DNA from: Pseudarthrobacter sp. AL07
GTDB taxonomy: Bacteria; Actinomycetota; Actinomycetes; Actinomycetales; Micrococcaceae
Assembly (NCBI RefSeq): GCF_029960665.1
Contig: NZ_JASBRB010000029.1
Span: forward strand, 1 to 35,585
DNA length: 35,585 bases
Reading direction: 5' to 3'
Of the stretch, positions 15,911 to 24,580 are shown piece by piece. Position 1 is the stretch's first letter. Each line of letters starts with the position of its first letter. Below the pieces are notes generated by a model that saw nothing but the letters and a program-made list of their open reading frames with translations, had not been told where the DNA came from and did not search any database. The translations under genes and the position numbers were made by a program.

Positions 15911-17941
15911 ATGAGCTCCGCCACTGACAGTCCCGCCACGAACCCGCCCGCCACCCATATTCCGGCCACCGACGCCCTGGACGCCGAAGTCCCCGTCGCA
16001 ACCGCCAATATCGGGTCCGAAGCCACCGCGGCGGATGCCCGCGCCCTTGCTGAAGCCTCCCGCGAGCTCGACTGGGACCGGCCCAGCTTCGCCAAGGGAC
16101 TGTACCTGGGGACTTTCGACCTCAGCCTTATCCACCCCTGGCCGAAGGCAAAGTCCGATGACGTGGAACGCGGCGAATCCTTTATGGAACGCCTCACCGC
16201 ATACGCCCGCACCATGTCCGGCCGCATGATCGAACGCGAGGCCAGGATCCCGGACGAGTACCTCCAGGGCCTGGCGGGCCTGGGCGTCTTTGGTATGAAG
16301 ATCCCGCAGGAGTACGGCGGACTCGGCCTGTCCCTGGTCTACTACGGCAGGGCCCTGGCGCTGCTCGGCAGTGTCCACCCCAGCATCGGCGCCCTGATCT
16401 CCGCGCATCAGTCCATCGGTGTCCCCGAGCCCGTGAAGGTCTTCGGCACGCCGGACCAGAAACACGAGTACCTGCCGCGCTGCGCCGCCGGAGCCATCAC
16501 CGCATTCCTCCTGACCGAACCGGACGTTGGCAGCGATCCCGCCCGGATGGGCAGCACCGCCGTTCCCACGGACGACGGCGGGAGTTACGTCCTGGACGGC
16601 GTGAAGCTTTGGACCACCAACGGCGTGATCGCCGAGCTGGTGGTGGTGATGGCCGTGGTGCCGGCCCACACCGATGCGGAGGGCACCGACCAAAAGGGCG
16701 GCATCAGCGCCTTTGTAGTGGAAATGGACTCCCCCGGCATCACCGTGGAGAACCGCAACACTTTTATGGGGCTGCGTGGCATCGAAAACGGCGTCACCCG
16801 GTTCCACCAGGTGCGGGTGTCCGCAGCCAACAGGCTGGGCCGCGAGGGCCAGGGCCTGAAGATCGCGCTCACCACGCTGAACACGGGCCGGCTCGCCCTT
16901 CCGGCGTTGTGCGTGGCGTCCGGCCGCTGGAGCCTGAAGATCGCCCGGGAATGGTCCAACGCCCGCACCCAGTGGGGTCGGCCGGTGGGCCAACACGAGG
17001 CCGTGGGCAAGAAGATCGCCTTCATCGCCGCGTCCACCTTCGCCCTGGATGCCGTCTTCGAACTGTCCGCGGAACTCGCCGACGCCGGGCAGAAGGACGT
17101 GCGGATCGAGGCCGCCCTGGCCAAGCTGTGGTCCTCCGAGATCAGCTGCCGGATCGCCGACGAACTGGTCCAGATCCGCGGCGGCCGTGGCTTCGAGACG
17201 GCCGACTCCCTGGAAGCCCGGGGAGAACGGGCGGTTCCGGCAGAGCAGCAGTTGCGCGACCTCCGGATCAACCGGATCTTTGAGGGCTCCTCGGAGATCA
17301 TGAAACTCCTCATCGCCCGGGAAGCCGTGGACGCCCACCTTGCGGCCGCCGGCGACCTTGCGTCCGTGGATGCCAGCCTCCAGGACAAGGCGAGGGCCGC
17401 CGTCGGGGCTTCCGGCTTTTATGCCCGGTGGCTGCCCACACTCGTTGCCGGCGCCGGAATGGACCCCCGGTCCTACAGCGACTTCGGCAGGCTGGCCAAG
17501 CACCTGCGCTTTGTGGAGCGGTCCTCGCGCCGGCTGGCCCGCCAGACGTTCTACGGCATGGGTCGCTGGCAGGCGAAGCTGGAGTACAAGCAGGCATTCC
17601 TGGGCCGGGTGGTGGACATCGGCGCCGAGCTGTTCGCCATGGCAGGATGCTGTTCACGGGCCGAGATGATCCTTCGCACCACGCCGGAACATGCCGCCGC
17701 TGCCTACGAACTCGCCGACGCATACTGCGAGCAGGCCCGCGTCCGGATTGACGAGTACTTTGACCAGCTCTGGCGGAACACCGACGACGGCGACCATATC
17801 CTTTCGCGCAAGGTCCTGGCCGGGGATTACACCTGGCTTGAAGCGGGAGTACTGGATCCGTCGGAAGGCACCGGTCCGTGGATCGCCGATGCCACGCCGG
17901 GTGCGTCAACCAAGGAAAACCTGCACCGGAAGTACCGCTAG
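15911..17941 (+). CDS. Acyl-CoA dehydrogenase, VLCAD/ACAD9-like
   Basis: This 676-residue FAD enzyme catalyses the first, alpha-beta dehydrogenation of acyl-CoA in beta-oxidation. The flavin-binding motif TEPDVGSDPARM lies near residue 202. The catalytic glutamate is E458 in RIFEGSSEI, positioned as in VLCAD-type enzymes. The C-terminal 190 residues form the extra helical domain characteristic of very-long-chain and ACAD9-like dehydrogenases, which explains the length over the usual 380-400. The N-terminal 35 residues are Ala/Pro/Thr-rich and disordered. AGGAGA precedes the ATG. It stands alone, without other beta-oxidation genes adjacent. Confidence 0.93.
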   Translation: MSSATDSPATNPPATHIPATDALDAEVPVATANIGSEATAADARALAEASRELDWDRPSFAKGLYLGTFDLSLIHPWPKAKSDDVERGESFMERLTAYARTMSGRMIEREARIPDEYLQGLAGLGVFGMKIPQEYGGLGLSLVYYGRALALLGSVHPSIGALISAHQSIGVPEPVKVFGTPDQKHEYLPRCAAGAITAFLLTEPDVGSDPARMGSTAVPTDDGGSYVLDGVKLWTTNGVIAELVVVMAVVPAHTDAEGTDQKGGISAFVVEMDSPGITVENRNTFMGLRGIENGVTRFHQVRVSAANRLGREGQGLKIALTTLNTGRLALPALCVASGRWSLKIAREWSNARTQWGRPVGQHEAVGKKIAFIAASTFALDAVFELSAELADAGQKDVRIEAALAKLWSSEISCRIADELVQIRGGRGFETADSLEARGERAVPAEQQLRDLRINRIFEGSSEIMKLLIAREAVDAHLAAAGDLASVDASLQDKARAAVGASGFYARWLPTLVAGAGMDPRSYSDFGRLAKHLRFVERSSRRLARQTFYGMGRWQAKLEYKQAFLGRVVDIGAELFAMAGCCSRAEMILRTTPEHAAAAYELADAYCEQARVRIDEYFDQLWRNTDDGDHILSRKVLAGDYTWLEAGVLDPSEGTGPWIADATPGASTKENLHRKYR

Positions 17942-17992
17942 CAACTCATAAGCATCCTTGTTATCGCTGGCCACCAGTGGTTGAGTTGACGC

Positions 17993-18811
17993 ATGAGCAA
18001 CCAAACGGACCCTGAGGACAGATTTCCGCCGACGACGCGGAACGAGAATCTACGGAATGAAACTGCTCGTGACCAAGCCTTCGCCGGTGGTGAGCCCACG
18101 CGCGCCTTCGATCAGTCGCCGGCGCCCTATGCCGAGCCGGACTACGCCGAGCAGGGCTATGCCCCGGCTGCCCAAGCGCCGGTGGCCGACTCTTCAGTGC
18201 TGGATCCCCGCCTGACTGATCCGCGCCTGACCGATCAGCAGACGGCCGTAGCCAGGGAAAAGGAACGGTTCGGCGGCATCAAGGTGGGCTCGGCCTTTTT
18301 TGGCTGGCTCGCAGCCACCGGCATGGCTGTCCTGCTCACAGCCTTTGTGGCCGCAGCCGGAACTGCCGTAGGCCTGGCGAACAACACCGACGTAAATGAC
18401 GCCGTCAACCAGGTGACGACGAACGGCGCCGTCGGGCTGGTGGGCATCATCGTCCTGCTGGCGATCCTGTTCGTCTCCTATTACTCCGGCGGCTACGTTG
18501 CCGGCCGGATGGCCCGGTTTAACGGCGCCCGGCAGGGCTTTATGGTGTGGATCTGGGCGCTGATAGCCGCAGTAGTGATTGCTCTGCTGGGCATCATCGC
18601 GGGCCAACAGTTCAATGTCCTGGCCAACCTGAACAGCTTCCCGCGAATCCCCATCAACGAAGGCGAACTGACCCTCACCAGCATCATTGCCGCCGCCGTA
18701 GTGGCCCTGGTCGCGCTCGTCGGCGCCGTGCTCGGCGGCCTGGCGGGCATGCACTTCCACCGCAAGGTGGACCGGGCCGGCTTTACCCCGGACGAAACGT
18801 ACAGCGGCTGA
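17993..18811 (+). CDS. Four-helix membrane protein of unknown function
   Basis: This 272-residue protein has a disordered, acidic and Pro/Tyr-rich N terminus (to about residue 85, with the repeated unit DPRLTDPRLTD) and then four transmembrane segments at about 100-125, 143-165, 178-200 and 225-250. The short cytoplasmic C-terminal tail is HFHRKVDRAGFTPDETYSG. The glycine-rich second segment includes YYSGGYVAGRMARF. I recognise no enzymatic motif; such proteins are common in actinobacteria and annotated as hypothetical. It lies 51 bases after the acyl-CoA dehydrogenase and converges on the YchJ-like gene. Confidence 0.8.
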   Translation: MSNQTDPEDRFPPTTRNENLRNETARDQAFAGGEPTRAFDQSPAPYAEPDYAEQGYAPAAQAPVADSSVLDPRLTDPRLTDQQTAVAREKERFGGIKVGSAFFGWLAATGMAVLLTAFVAAAGTAVGLANNTDVNDAVNQVTTNGAVGLVGIIVLLAILFVSYYSGGYVAGRMARFNGARQGFMVWIWALIAAVVIALLGIIAGQQFNVLANLNSFPRIPINEGELTLTSIIAAAVVALVALVGAVLGGLAGMHFHRKVDRAGFTPDETYSG

Positions 18812-18895
18812 ACGTACCGCAGCTGAGCCTTAGGAGGCCGACCGCGCCCGGATGGTGGGCACGGGCATTTTCCCTGGCGAGACGCAACAGGGCAG

Positions 18896-19297
18896 TCAGG
18901 CGAGCCTCACGGCGTCGACGTAATACCAGCGGCGGTTTTGCCGGACAAAACGGCTGGTTTCGTGGTGGACTCCACGTTCGCCGTCTTGCCGGTAGTGAGC
19001 CTTGAACTCCACGGTTCCCTCAGTGTCCAACGGGCCGCCGCGGCTTGTGGACAGGATGTCCAGGCGGCGCCACTCCATGGCCGGGTCCAGCTCCAGATCC
19101 GAAGGCGCAGTATCCGGGTGCCAGGTTTTTCGGAGGTATTCGGTGTCCAGCAGGACAAACGCGCTGTAGCGGGAGCGCATCAGCTGATCTGCCGTGGCCG
19201 CGTCGGCCCCGCCACCATGGAACCGCCCGCAGCACTCCGCGTAAGCCTCGCCGGACAGGCAAACGCACGGGCCGGCGTTAATCGGATTCTCGGGCAT
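18896..19297 (-). CDS. YchJ-family protein (UPF0225) with SEC-C-like motif
   Basis: This 133-residue protein has the N-terminal cysteine motif C11-x-C13 and C22-C23 (PCVCLSGEAYAECCGRFH), resembling the zinc-binding SEC-C motif. It continues with the YchJ signature LMRSRYSAFVLLDTEYLRKTWHP and ends with an NTF2-like fold segment, EFKAHYRQDG and FVRQNRRWYYVDA. Function is not established for the family. The ATG at 19297 has AGGAG at good spacing; the frame is open for another 80 codons upstream, but those have no family similarity. It is convergent with the membrane protein gene to its left. Confidence 0.9.
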   Translation of the reverse strand: MPENPINAGPCVCLSGEAYAECCGRFHGGGADAATADQLMRSRYSAFVLLDTEYLRKTWHPDTAPSDLELDPAMEWRRLDILSTSRGGPLDTEGTVEFKAHYRQDGERGVHHETSRFVRQNRRWYYVDAVRLA

Positions 19298-19527
19298 GGC
19301 GCTCCTGTCTCGGTTGGCCGGACCGCTTTCCGGCGGCCTGGTGGATCCCTTTCGACTATAGGGCGCGGCCGGTGTTGTCATATCCGGTAACAGCTTCGAA
19401 ACAACCTCGGACGAACCCCGCCCGGAGCCCGCCGGACGGAAAAATAGTCCGTAAGGTGGTAGGGGGCTGTTGCCCGTGGTGATGAGTGCCGGGACGGACT
19501 CCGCCGCCGGCAGAGAGGAGAGATGAC

Positions 19528-20292
19528 ATGGGAGATTCAACGACGATCGCTCTCAACCTGACTTTTTTCGGCACGCTCGGCCTGGCTTTCCTGATGTTCC
19601 TGGGCCTGTTCCTGCTGGTTGTCATCACCTTGCTGCTTGCCGGCGTCGGGCGGCTGTTAGTCCTGACCGCGATGGCCTTTTTCGGCCGGCTCCCGAAAAA
19701 CGAAACCCTCCCCCTGGTTCGGCTGACCGGCGAGCCAGTGCCGCCGTCGGACGCCCCTCCTGCAACGCACGACGACGGCGCTGCCGTGGCCGTAGTGAGC
19801 ACACCACGCGAGTGGCGCAAGGCCCTGCGGAACGGCCGCAATTTGCTGAAACCCTCCGAACTTCGGCCCCGCTTCCACCATGAGGTGGCGCAGCACCCGA
19901 TGCTTACCGCGGCCCGCAAGGAGCCGCCGGTTCTCGCCGAGGACTGGGCCGCGGCGGTGGCCGAGGCGGATGCCCGGGCCATGGCGCGCGCCCGTGCGGC
20001 CGCCCCCGAAATCAGGATCTCGGTGCGTGATCTTCCCGGTCCCTCCGTTCCCGCAGAGAAGGTGGAGGCGGTGGCTCCGCTGGTGGAGTCGGCGCTGCAT
20101 CAGGACAACCCAGGACCCGAGAACGCCAACCGCGACAACCTCACCCGTGAGGCCGCCGTCACTGGGGCCGCCCGCTCGTTCACGAAGCCGCCCGTCCCCG
20201 TACCGTTGTCCCTGCTGGATACCGGATCGCTGGTGTCGCTGTCCGGCCACGCGAAGGTCCTCAAGACCAAACTGCCTGCCGACCGGCGCTAG
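19528..20292 (+). CDS. Membrane-anchored protein of unknown function
   Basis: This 254-residue protein starts at the ATG following AGAGGAGAG. An N-terminal hydrophobic region (about residues 8-50) provides one or two membrane segments. The rest is hydrophilic and Pro/Ala/Arg-rich, including a basic central part with RKALRNGRNLLKPSELRPRF. I recognise no family. The first 60 residues resemble those of the small membrane protein at 15548-15847. It is divergent from the YchJ-like gene across 230 bases. Confidence 0.7.
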   Translation: MGDSTTIALNLTFFGTLGLAFLMFLGLFLLVVITLLLAGVGRLLVLTAMAFFGRLPKNETLPLVRLTGEPVPPSDAPPATHDDGAAVAVVSTPREWRKALRNGRNLLKPSELRPRFHHEVAQHPMLTAARKEPPVLAEDWAAAVAEADARAMARARAAAPEIRISVRDLPGPSVPAEKVEAVAPLVESALHQDNPGPENANRDNLTREAAVTGAARSFTKPPVPVPLSLLDTGSLVSLSGHAKVLKTKLPADRR

Positions 20293-20383
20293 GACCGCGG
20301 GGCGCCAAGGCGTCACGAACCGTCACTGCTCACAACCCGGAAAGCCCTTATCCTGAGCAACTATCTCGACTACCGTGGAAACC

Positions 20384-21388
20384 ATGGAATTCAGATACCT
20401 CGGAAACAGCGGCTTCAAAGTCTCGGAAATCACATTCGGCAACTGGCTGACGCACGGCTCACAGGTGGAGAACGACGTCGCCACCCAGTGCGTGCGGGCC
20501 GCGCTCGACGCCGGCATCAGCACCTTCGACACGGCAGACGTCTACGCCAACACTGCGGCGGAAACCGTCCTCGGCGAGGCGTTGAAGGGCGAACGCCGGG
20601 AGTCCCTGGAGATCTTCACCAAGGTCTACGGCCCTACCGGCCCCAAGGGCAAGAACGATCTTGGCCTGTCCCGCAAGCACATCATGGAGTCCATCAACGG
20701 CTCGCTCAGCAGGCTGCAGACGGACTACGTGGACCTCTACCAGGCCCACCGATACGACTTCGAGACGCCGCTGGAAGAAACCATGCAGGCGTTCGCGGAC
20801 ATCGTGCGGCAGGGCAAAGCGTTGTACATCGGCGTCAGCGAGTGGACGGCGGAGCAGCTCCGCGCCGGCCACGCACTGTCCAAGGAACTGGGCTTCCAAC
20901 TGATCTCCAACCAGCCGCAGTACAACATGCTGTGGCGCGTCATCGAGGCGGAGGTGGTGCCGGCATCCGAAGAGCTGGGTGTCTCCCAGATTGTCTGGTC
21001 CCCGATGGGGCAGGGCGTGCTGAGCGGCAAATACCTGCCCGGCCAGCCTGCACCCGCGGGCAGCCGTGCCACGGATGACAAGGGCGGCGCCCGGATGATC
21101 GAGCGCTGGATGCGCGATGACGTGCTCGCCGGTGTCCAGGACCTCAAGCCGATCGCCGCGGAAGCAGGGCTCACCATGCCGCAGCTCGCGGTGGCCTGGG
21201 TCCTGCAGAACCCGAACGTTGCCTCGGCCATTGTGGGCGCGTCCCGCCCTGAGCAGATCGCTGACAGCGTTGCCGCCGCGGGTGTGGTCCTGGAGCCGGA
21301 GACCATGAAGAAGATCGACGACGCCATCGGCTCGCTCGCCGAACGCGATCCGGCGCACACCAAGTCCCCCGCCACCCGCGAAGCCTAG
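20384..21388 (+). CDS. Aldo/keto reductase
   Basis: This 334-residue NADPH-dependent oxidoreductase belongs to the AKR superfamily, close to the YghZ/Kv-beta-like group. The catalytic tetrad is D49, Y54, K80 and H122, in DTADVYA, FTKVYG and YQAHRYD. The cofactor-binding C-terminal block IVGASRPEQIADS is intact. The ATG at 20384 was chosen; a GTG lies three codons earlier. The physiological substrate is unknown. The gene is followed, in frame after its stop, by the remnant of an NmrA-like reductase gene that lacks a start codon. Confidence 0.93.
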   Translation: MEFRYLGNSGFKVSEITFGNWLTHGSQVENDVATQCVRAALDAGISTFDTADVYANTAAETVLGEALKGERRESLEIFTKVYGPTGPKGKNDLGLSRKHIMESINGSLSRLQTDYVDLYQAHRYDFETPLEETMQAFADIVRQGKALYIGVSEWTAEQLRAGHALSKELGFQLISNQPQYNMLWRVIEAEVVPASEELGVSQIVWSPMGQGVLSGKYLPGQPAPAGSRATDDKGGARMIERWMRDDVLAGVQDLKPIAAEAGLTMPQLAVAWVLQNPNVASAIVGASRPEQIADSVAAAGVVLEPETMKKIDDAIGSLAERDPAHTKSPATREA

Positions 21389-21636
21389 GAGAGCGCTGCT
21401 CCCCCGGAACTCGCCGTCACCGGGTCCACCGGCTGGCTGGGCGGCCAGGTGGCCCGGCTGCTGGCCGACGCGGGCAGCGCGCAGCGGCTTCTGGTGCGCG
21501 ACGCCGGCCGCGCGCCGGAGCTCGACGGTGCCGTTCCGGCCGTCACCAGTTACGCGGACGCTGCACAGGCACGGGCCGCCCTGGCCGGGGTGCATACCCT
21601 GTTCATGGTCTCCGTCGGCCTGCACTATGCGGGTCG
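21389..21636 (+). pseudogene. NmrA-like NAD(P)-binding reductase, N-terminal remnant
   Basis: In the same frame as the preceding reductase, after its stop, the translation reads ELAVTGSTGWLGGQVARLL, the Rossmann GxTGxLG motif of NmrA/SDR-type proteins, then RLLVRDAGRAPEL and GVHTLFMVS. The expected ATG just before ELAVTG is absent: the sequence there is CCCCCG, although an AGGAG lies at a suitable distance. Homology stops at about 21612. Without a start codon and lacking some 200 C-terminal residues, this is a dead fragment. Confidence 0.75.
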
Positions 21637-21824
21637 CTTGAGCTCAGCCTCGGCGCCCTCAAACGGGACCCCGCCATCACGGTCCCCTGGAGACCGCCGT
21701 GGAGGCTGTTTTCACCGGCACGGACGCGGGGATGCAAGGCGGTGTCCGGCAGCAGTACGCACGCAGCCTGCCCATTCGTGAGACGCTGCGGCCCGACGTC
21801 GTGCTTGCCTACGAAATGAACGGC
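21637..21824 (+). pseudogene. Sulfite-oxidase-like molybdoenzyme, internal remnant
   Basis: Two short pieces in different frames read LELSLGALKRDPAITVP and then, after a frameshift, ETAVEAVFTGTDAGMQGG, QQYARSLPIRETLRPDVV and LAYEMNG. This matches the pattern of molybdopterin-binding sulfite-oxidase-family oxidoreductases, where the LSL and AVFTG..GG and LAYEMNG segments are conserved. About 50 residues normally between the two pieces are missing, and both ends of the protein are gone. It is therefore a decayed internal fragment, ending at the junction with the ctaG-like fragment. Confidence 0.65.
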
Positions 21825-22331
21825 GGCGATGGGAAGCGCCATCAGCAGGCCCAGCAACGGAACGCCAACCGTCAGCAGCGGGGCGGCCAGCGAATTGCTG
21901 AAGAAGCGCACCACCCGGTGGGACAGTACGGTGTTCAGCCGTACGAGGCCCGCGGTGCGAAGCGCTGCACGGGCCAGGGAGATGGGTTTCCCCAGCCCTA
22001 TCAGCAGCGGCACCACAAAGAGCAGCAAGGAGATTTTCAGCGTGGACGCCCACCGCAGGTCAGCGCTGTACACACCAGGGAAGCCGCAGGTAAGGACCGT
22101 CAGGGATCCCAGACCCAGCAGGTAGAACGCAGCGGTCCGCCACCACGGCCAACGGCGGCCATTGGCCGTGGCCGTCCGGACGCCGAGCCCGTACAGCACA
22201 CCGGCGGAAACAATGAGGATCAGTGCGGCCCAGCCGACCCGCCAGGCGCCTAAGACAACGTCGAAGGGGGCACAGGCCAAGGCTAAGGGATGTTCCTTGG
22301 AAAACGCCGGACGATCCATGACGGGCTTCAT
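21825..22331 (-). pseudogene. CtaG-like membrane protein, truncated
   Basis: The minus strand encodes an N-terminal part of a polytopic protein resembling the caa3-type cytochrome oxidase assembly/CtaG family, with hydrophobic segments and LLFVVPLLIGLGKPISLARAAL and HRVVRFFSNSLAAP. After GLLMALPIAA (about 21830) the frame runs into antisense of the molybdoenzyme remnant and ends at 21603 in non-homologous residues. About half of a normal CtaG-like protein is missing. It may still be transcribed, as its start adjoins a palindromic operator, but it is unlikely to be functional. Confidence 0.65.
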
Positions 22332-22332
22332 T

Positions 22333-22349
22333 CTTAAGGATTCCTTAAG
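22333..22349. promoter_or_regulatory. Perfect 17-bp palindrome, candidate response-regulator operator
   Basis: CTTAAGGA-T-TCCTTAAG is a perfect inverted repeat with a single central base. It lies 63 bases upstream of the PAP2 phosphatase start and directly beside the start of the opposite truncated ctaG-like gene. OmpR-type regulators bind repeats of this size, and the operon it heads encodes one, so autoregulation is a reasonable inference. Confidence 0.6.
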
Positions 22350-22412
22350 CGCCCTGGAACAGACTGGTCCTCAAGCGGCCAGCCGGCCGCAGAGAGCGAG
22401 CCGGAGTATTTG

Positions 22413-23183
22413 ATGCCTGACAACGTCCACAGCCAAAGTTTGCCCCGTGCCCGCGCGGACATCGTCCGCGGTGCCCGAAACGGCGCCGGAACGCGGCTCC
22501 TTGCACTGCCGCGGCCCCGGTTCTGGGCCTTGTGGGGGATCGTCCTGGCGGCCGCGGTCGTGGTCCTTGGCATCACCGTTGCCGACGTTCCGGGTATCAG
22601 CACTGACGAACTTGGTGTGGACCAGAACCTCAGCCAGCATCACGTTGCCCTGCTGACCGGCCTGGCCATGGCCCTGAACCTGCTGTTTGGTCCTGTGGCC
22701 GGGGTTCTGCTGATCGCCGTCGTCGCACTGTTCCTGCTATTGGTGCGCCGCAGTCCCGTCAATGCTGTGGCGTTTGGCTTGGTGGCGGTGTCAGGCTGGG
22801 CGGCGAGCGAATTCTTCAAGGTCCTTGTGGCCAGGCAGCGCCCGGATTCCGCGTTGCTGTTCGATCCGCTGGCACCGGAAAACGGTGCGGACAGTTTTCC
22901 GAGCGGTCACGTCACTTTCGCCGTGACTCTTGCCTTCGCCGTGTATTTCCTGGCCCGCGGGACGCGCTGGGCAAAGTCTGCGGCCGTTGCGGGCGTGGTT
23001 GTGGTGGCCGTCGTGGCGTGGTCGCGGCTGTACATCGGCGTCCACTACCCGTCCGACGTCGTCGGGTCGGTCCTGGCGGGCACCGCGGCTGTGATCCTCC
23101 TGAGCGGGTGCTGGAACTGGCTGGCGCCCCGGGTGTGGCAGCGGGTGCCGGTGAACGCGGTCACGCGTCCATTCCTGCCCTAA
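22413..23183 (+). CDS. PAP2-family membrane phosphatase
   Basis: This 256-residue integral membrane protein is a type 2 phosphatidic acid phosphatase, which removes phosphate from lipid phosphates such as undecaprenyl pyrophosphate or phosphatidate. The three active-site motifs are complete: K136-x6-R143-P144, S164-G165-H166, and S204-R205-x5-H211-x3-D215. About six transmembrane segments are evident. The ATG at 22413 has GGAG 6 bases upstream; a TTG lies immediately before it. It is the first gene of an operon with DedA, a response regulator and a histidine kinase, which suggests a role in envelope lipid recycling or stress. Confidence 0.93.
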   Translation: MPDNVHSQSLPRARADIVRGARNGAGTRLLALPRPRFWALWGIVLAAAVVVLGITVADVPGISTDELGVDQNLSQHHVALLTGLAMALNLLFGPVAGVLLIAVVALFLLLVRRSPVNAVAFGLVAVSGWAASEFFKVLVARQRPDSALLFDPLAPENGADSFPSGHVTFAVTLAFAVYFLARGTRWAKSAAVAGVVVVAVVAWSRLYIGVHYPSDVVGSVLAGTAAVILLSGCWNWLAPRVWQRVPVNAVTRPFLP

Positions 23184-23208
23184 GACTCTCAGCCCGCAGA
23201 AAGGCATC

Positions 23209-23907
23209 ATGCAGACATTTCATGCACTGGCCACGGTAGCCGCCGCCTCACCACTAGATCCCGCGGGGCTCCTTGAGGGCCTGGGGCCGGCCGCCCTGGC
23301 GGTCATCGCCGGGATGGTCTTCATCGAATCCGGAGTCCTGTTCCCGTTCCTGCCCGGAGACTCGCTCCTGTTCACGGCGGGCCTGCTGCATCAGCAACTG
23401 AACCTCACGCTCCCGCTCCTGATCGGCATCGTGTCCGTGGCGGCGGTGGCAGGCGACCAAGTGGGCTATTTCCTGGGCCGGAAGTTCGGCCGCCGGTGGT
23501 TCAAGGAAGACGCCCGAATCCTGAAGACCTCGCACCTGACCCGGACCGAGGAGTTCTTCCGCCGGCACGGCGGGGGCGCGGTGGTCATGGCCCGCTTTGT
23601 GCCGATTGTGCGCACGTACGCCCCGCTGGCGGCGGGAATCGCCCACTACACCTACCGGAAGTTCACGCTCTGGAACATCGTGGGCGCGGTGGCGTGGTCG
23701 GCTTCCGTGATTCTGCTGGGGTCCTGGCTCGGGCACTTCGACATCATCGCCAACAACATCGACCTCATCGCCGTGGCCATGGTCCTGCTCTCCGTCATCC
23801 CGTGGGGCGTTGAGTACCTCAAGCGCCGGAAGAACAAGGGCACCGCCAAGGAATCCGCCGAAGAATCCGAGGAACGGCCCGTGGAAGCGCTGGCCACGGA
23901 AGAATAG
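23209..23907 (+). CDS. DedA-family membrane protein
   Basis: This 232-residue protein belongs to the DedA/SNARE-associated family, implicated in undecaprenyl-phosphate flipping and envelope homeostasis. Family signatures are visible: FIESGVLFPFLPGDSLLFTAG near the N terminus, DQVGYFLGRKFGRRWF, the FxRRHGGGAVVMARFVPIVRT motif, and the GAVAWSASVILLG segment. An Arg/Lys and Glu-rich cytoplasmic tail ends the protein. It lies 25 bases after the PAP2 phosphatase and 4 bases before the response regulator, so all are probably co-transcribed. Linking PAP2 and DedA fits a shared role in polyprenyl-phosphate recycling. Confidence 0.94.
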   Translation: MQTFHALATVAAASPLDPAGLLEGLGPAALAVIAGMVFIESGVLFPFLPGDSLLFTAGLLHQQLNLTLPLLIGIVSVAAVAGDQVGYFLGRKFGRRWFKEDARILKTSHLTRTEEFFRRHGGGAVVMARFVPIVRTYAPLAAGIAHYTYRKFTLWNIVGAVAWSASVILLGSWLGHFDIIANNIDLIAVAMVLLSVIPWGVEYLKRRKNKGTAKESAEESEERPVEALATEE

Positions 23908-23911
23908 ACCC

Positions 23912-24580
23912 ATGACACCAGATGCCCGGCCGTCCCTGCTTCTGGTTGAGGACGATCCCGTCCTCGGCCCGCTTATTGCCGAGCTGCTGGAAGACGACTA
24001 TCGGGTCAGCCTGGTGGCGGACGGAAGGCTTGGCCTGGGCGCCGCCCTCGGGGAGCCCTGGGATGTCATGGTGGTCGACCGCGGCCTGCCCGGCATGGAC
24101 GGCATCGCCCTGATCAGCGCCTTGCGGGCGAAAGGGATTTCCACGCCGGTGCTGATCCTCACGGCGCTGGGTGCAACGGATGAGAAGGTCCGCGGCCTCG
24201 ATGCAGGGGCCAATGACTACATGACCAAACCGTTCGACGCCGGCGAGCTGGGTGCGCGACTGCGCGCACTGACCCGCAGCTACGCCCAGCCCACGGTGAG
24301 TATCGGCGACTGGGAACTGAACGCCGTCGGCCGTTCCGTGCGGTCCGTATACGGGCCGCTGGTGACGCTGACCGCGAAGGAGTGCGAGTTGTTGGCGGCC
24401 CTCGCTACGGAGCCGGACCGTATCTTCAGCCGGGATGAACTCATCAGTGCCGTGTTTCCCTCCACCGACCAGCCGAGCGTGATCGATACCTATGTCCACC
24501 ACCTGCGCCGTAAGATTTCCCGGAACGTGATCCGCACTGTCCACGGCGTTGGCTACCAGATCGGGGACGGCCATGAATGA
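23912..24580 (+). CDS. OmpR-family response regulator
   Basis: This 222-residue DNA-binding response regulator has an N-terminal receiver domain with acidic pocket D14/D15, phospho-acceptor D56, switch residue T84 and K106. The C-terminal winged helix (about 128-220) has LTAKECELLAAL, FSRDELISAVF, VIDTYVHHLRRKI and the closing RTVHGVGYQI. The ATG at 23912 follows the DedA stop by 4 bases. Its partner kinase overlaps the end of this gene by 8 bases. It probably regulates its own operon through the palindrome at 22333-22349. Confidence 0.95.
   Translation: MTPDARPSLLLVEDDPVLGPLIAELLEDDYRVSLVADGRLGLGAALGEPWDVMVVDRGLPGMDGIALISALRAKGISTPVLILTALGATDEKVRGLDAGANDYMTKPFDAGELGARLRALTRSYAQPTVSIGDWELNAVGRSVRSVYGPLVTLTAKECELLAALATEPDRIFSRDELISAVFPSTDQPSVIDTYVHHLRRKISRNVIRTVHGVGYQIGDGHE

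Noticed and set aside
15710..17503. A 597-codon open frame on the minus strand
   Set aside because: It is antisense to the acyl-CoA dehydrogenase, whose catalytic glutamate and flavin motifs are intact.
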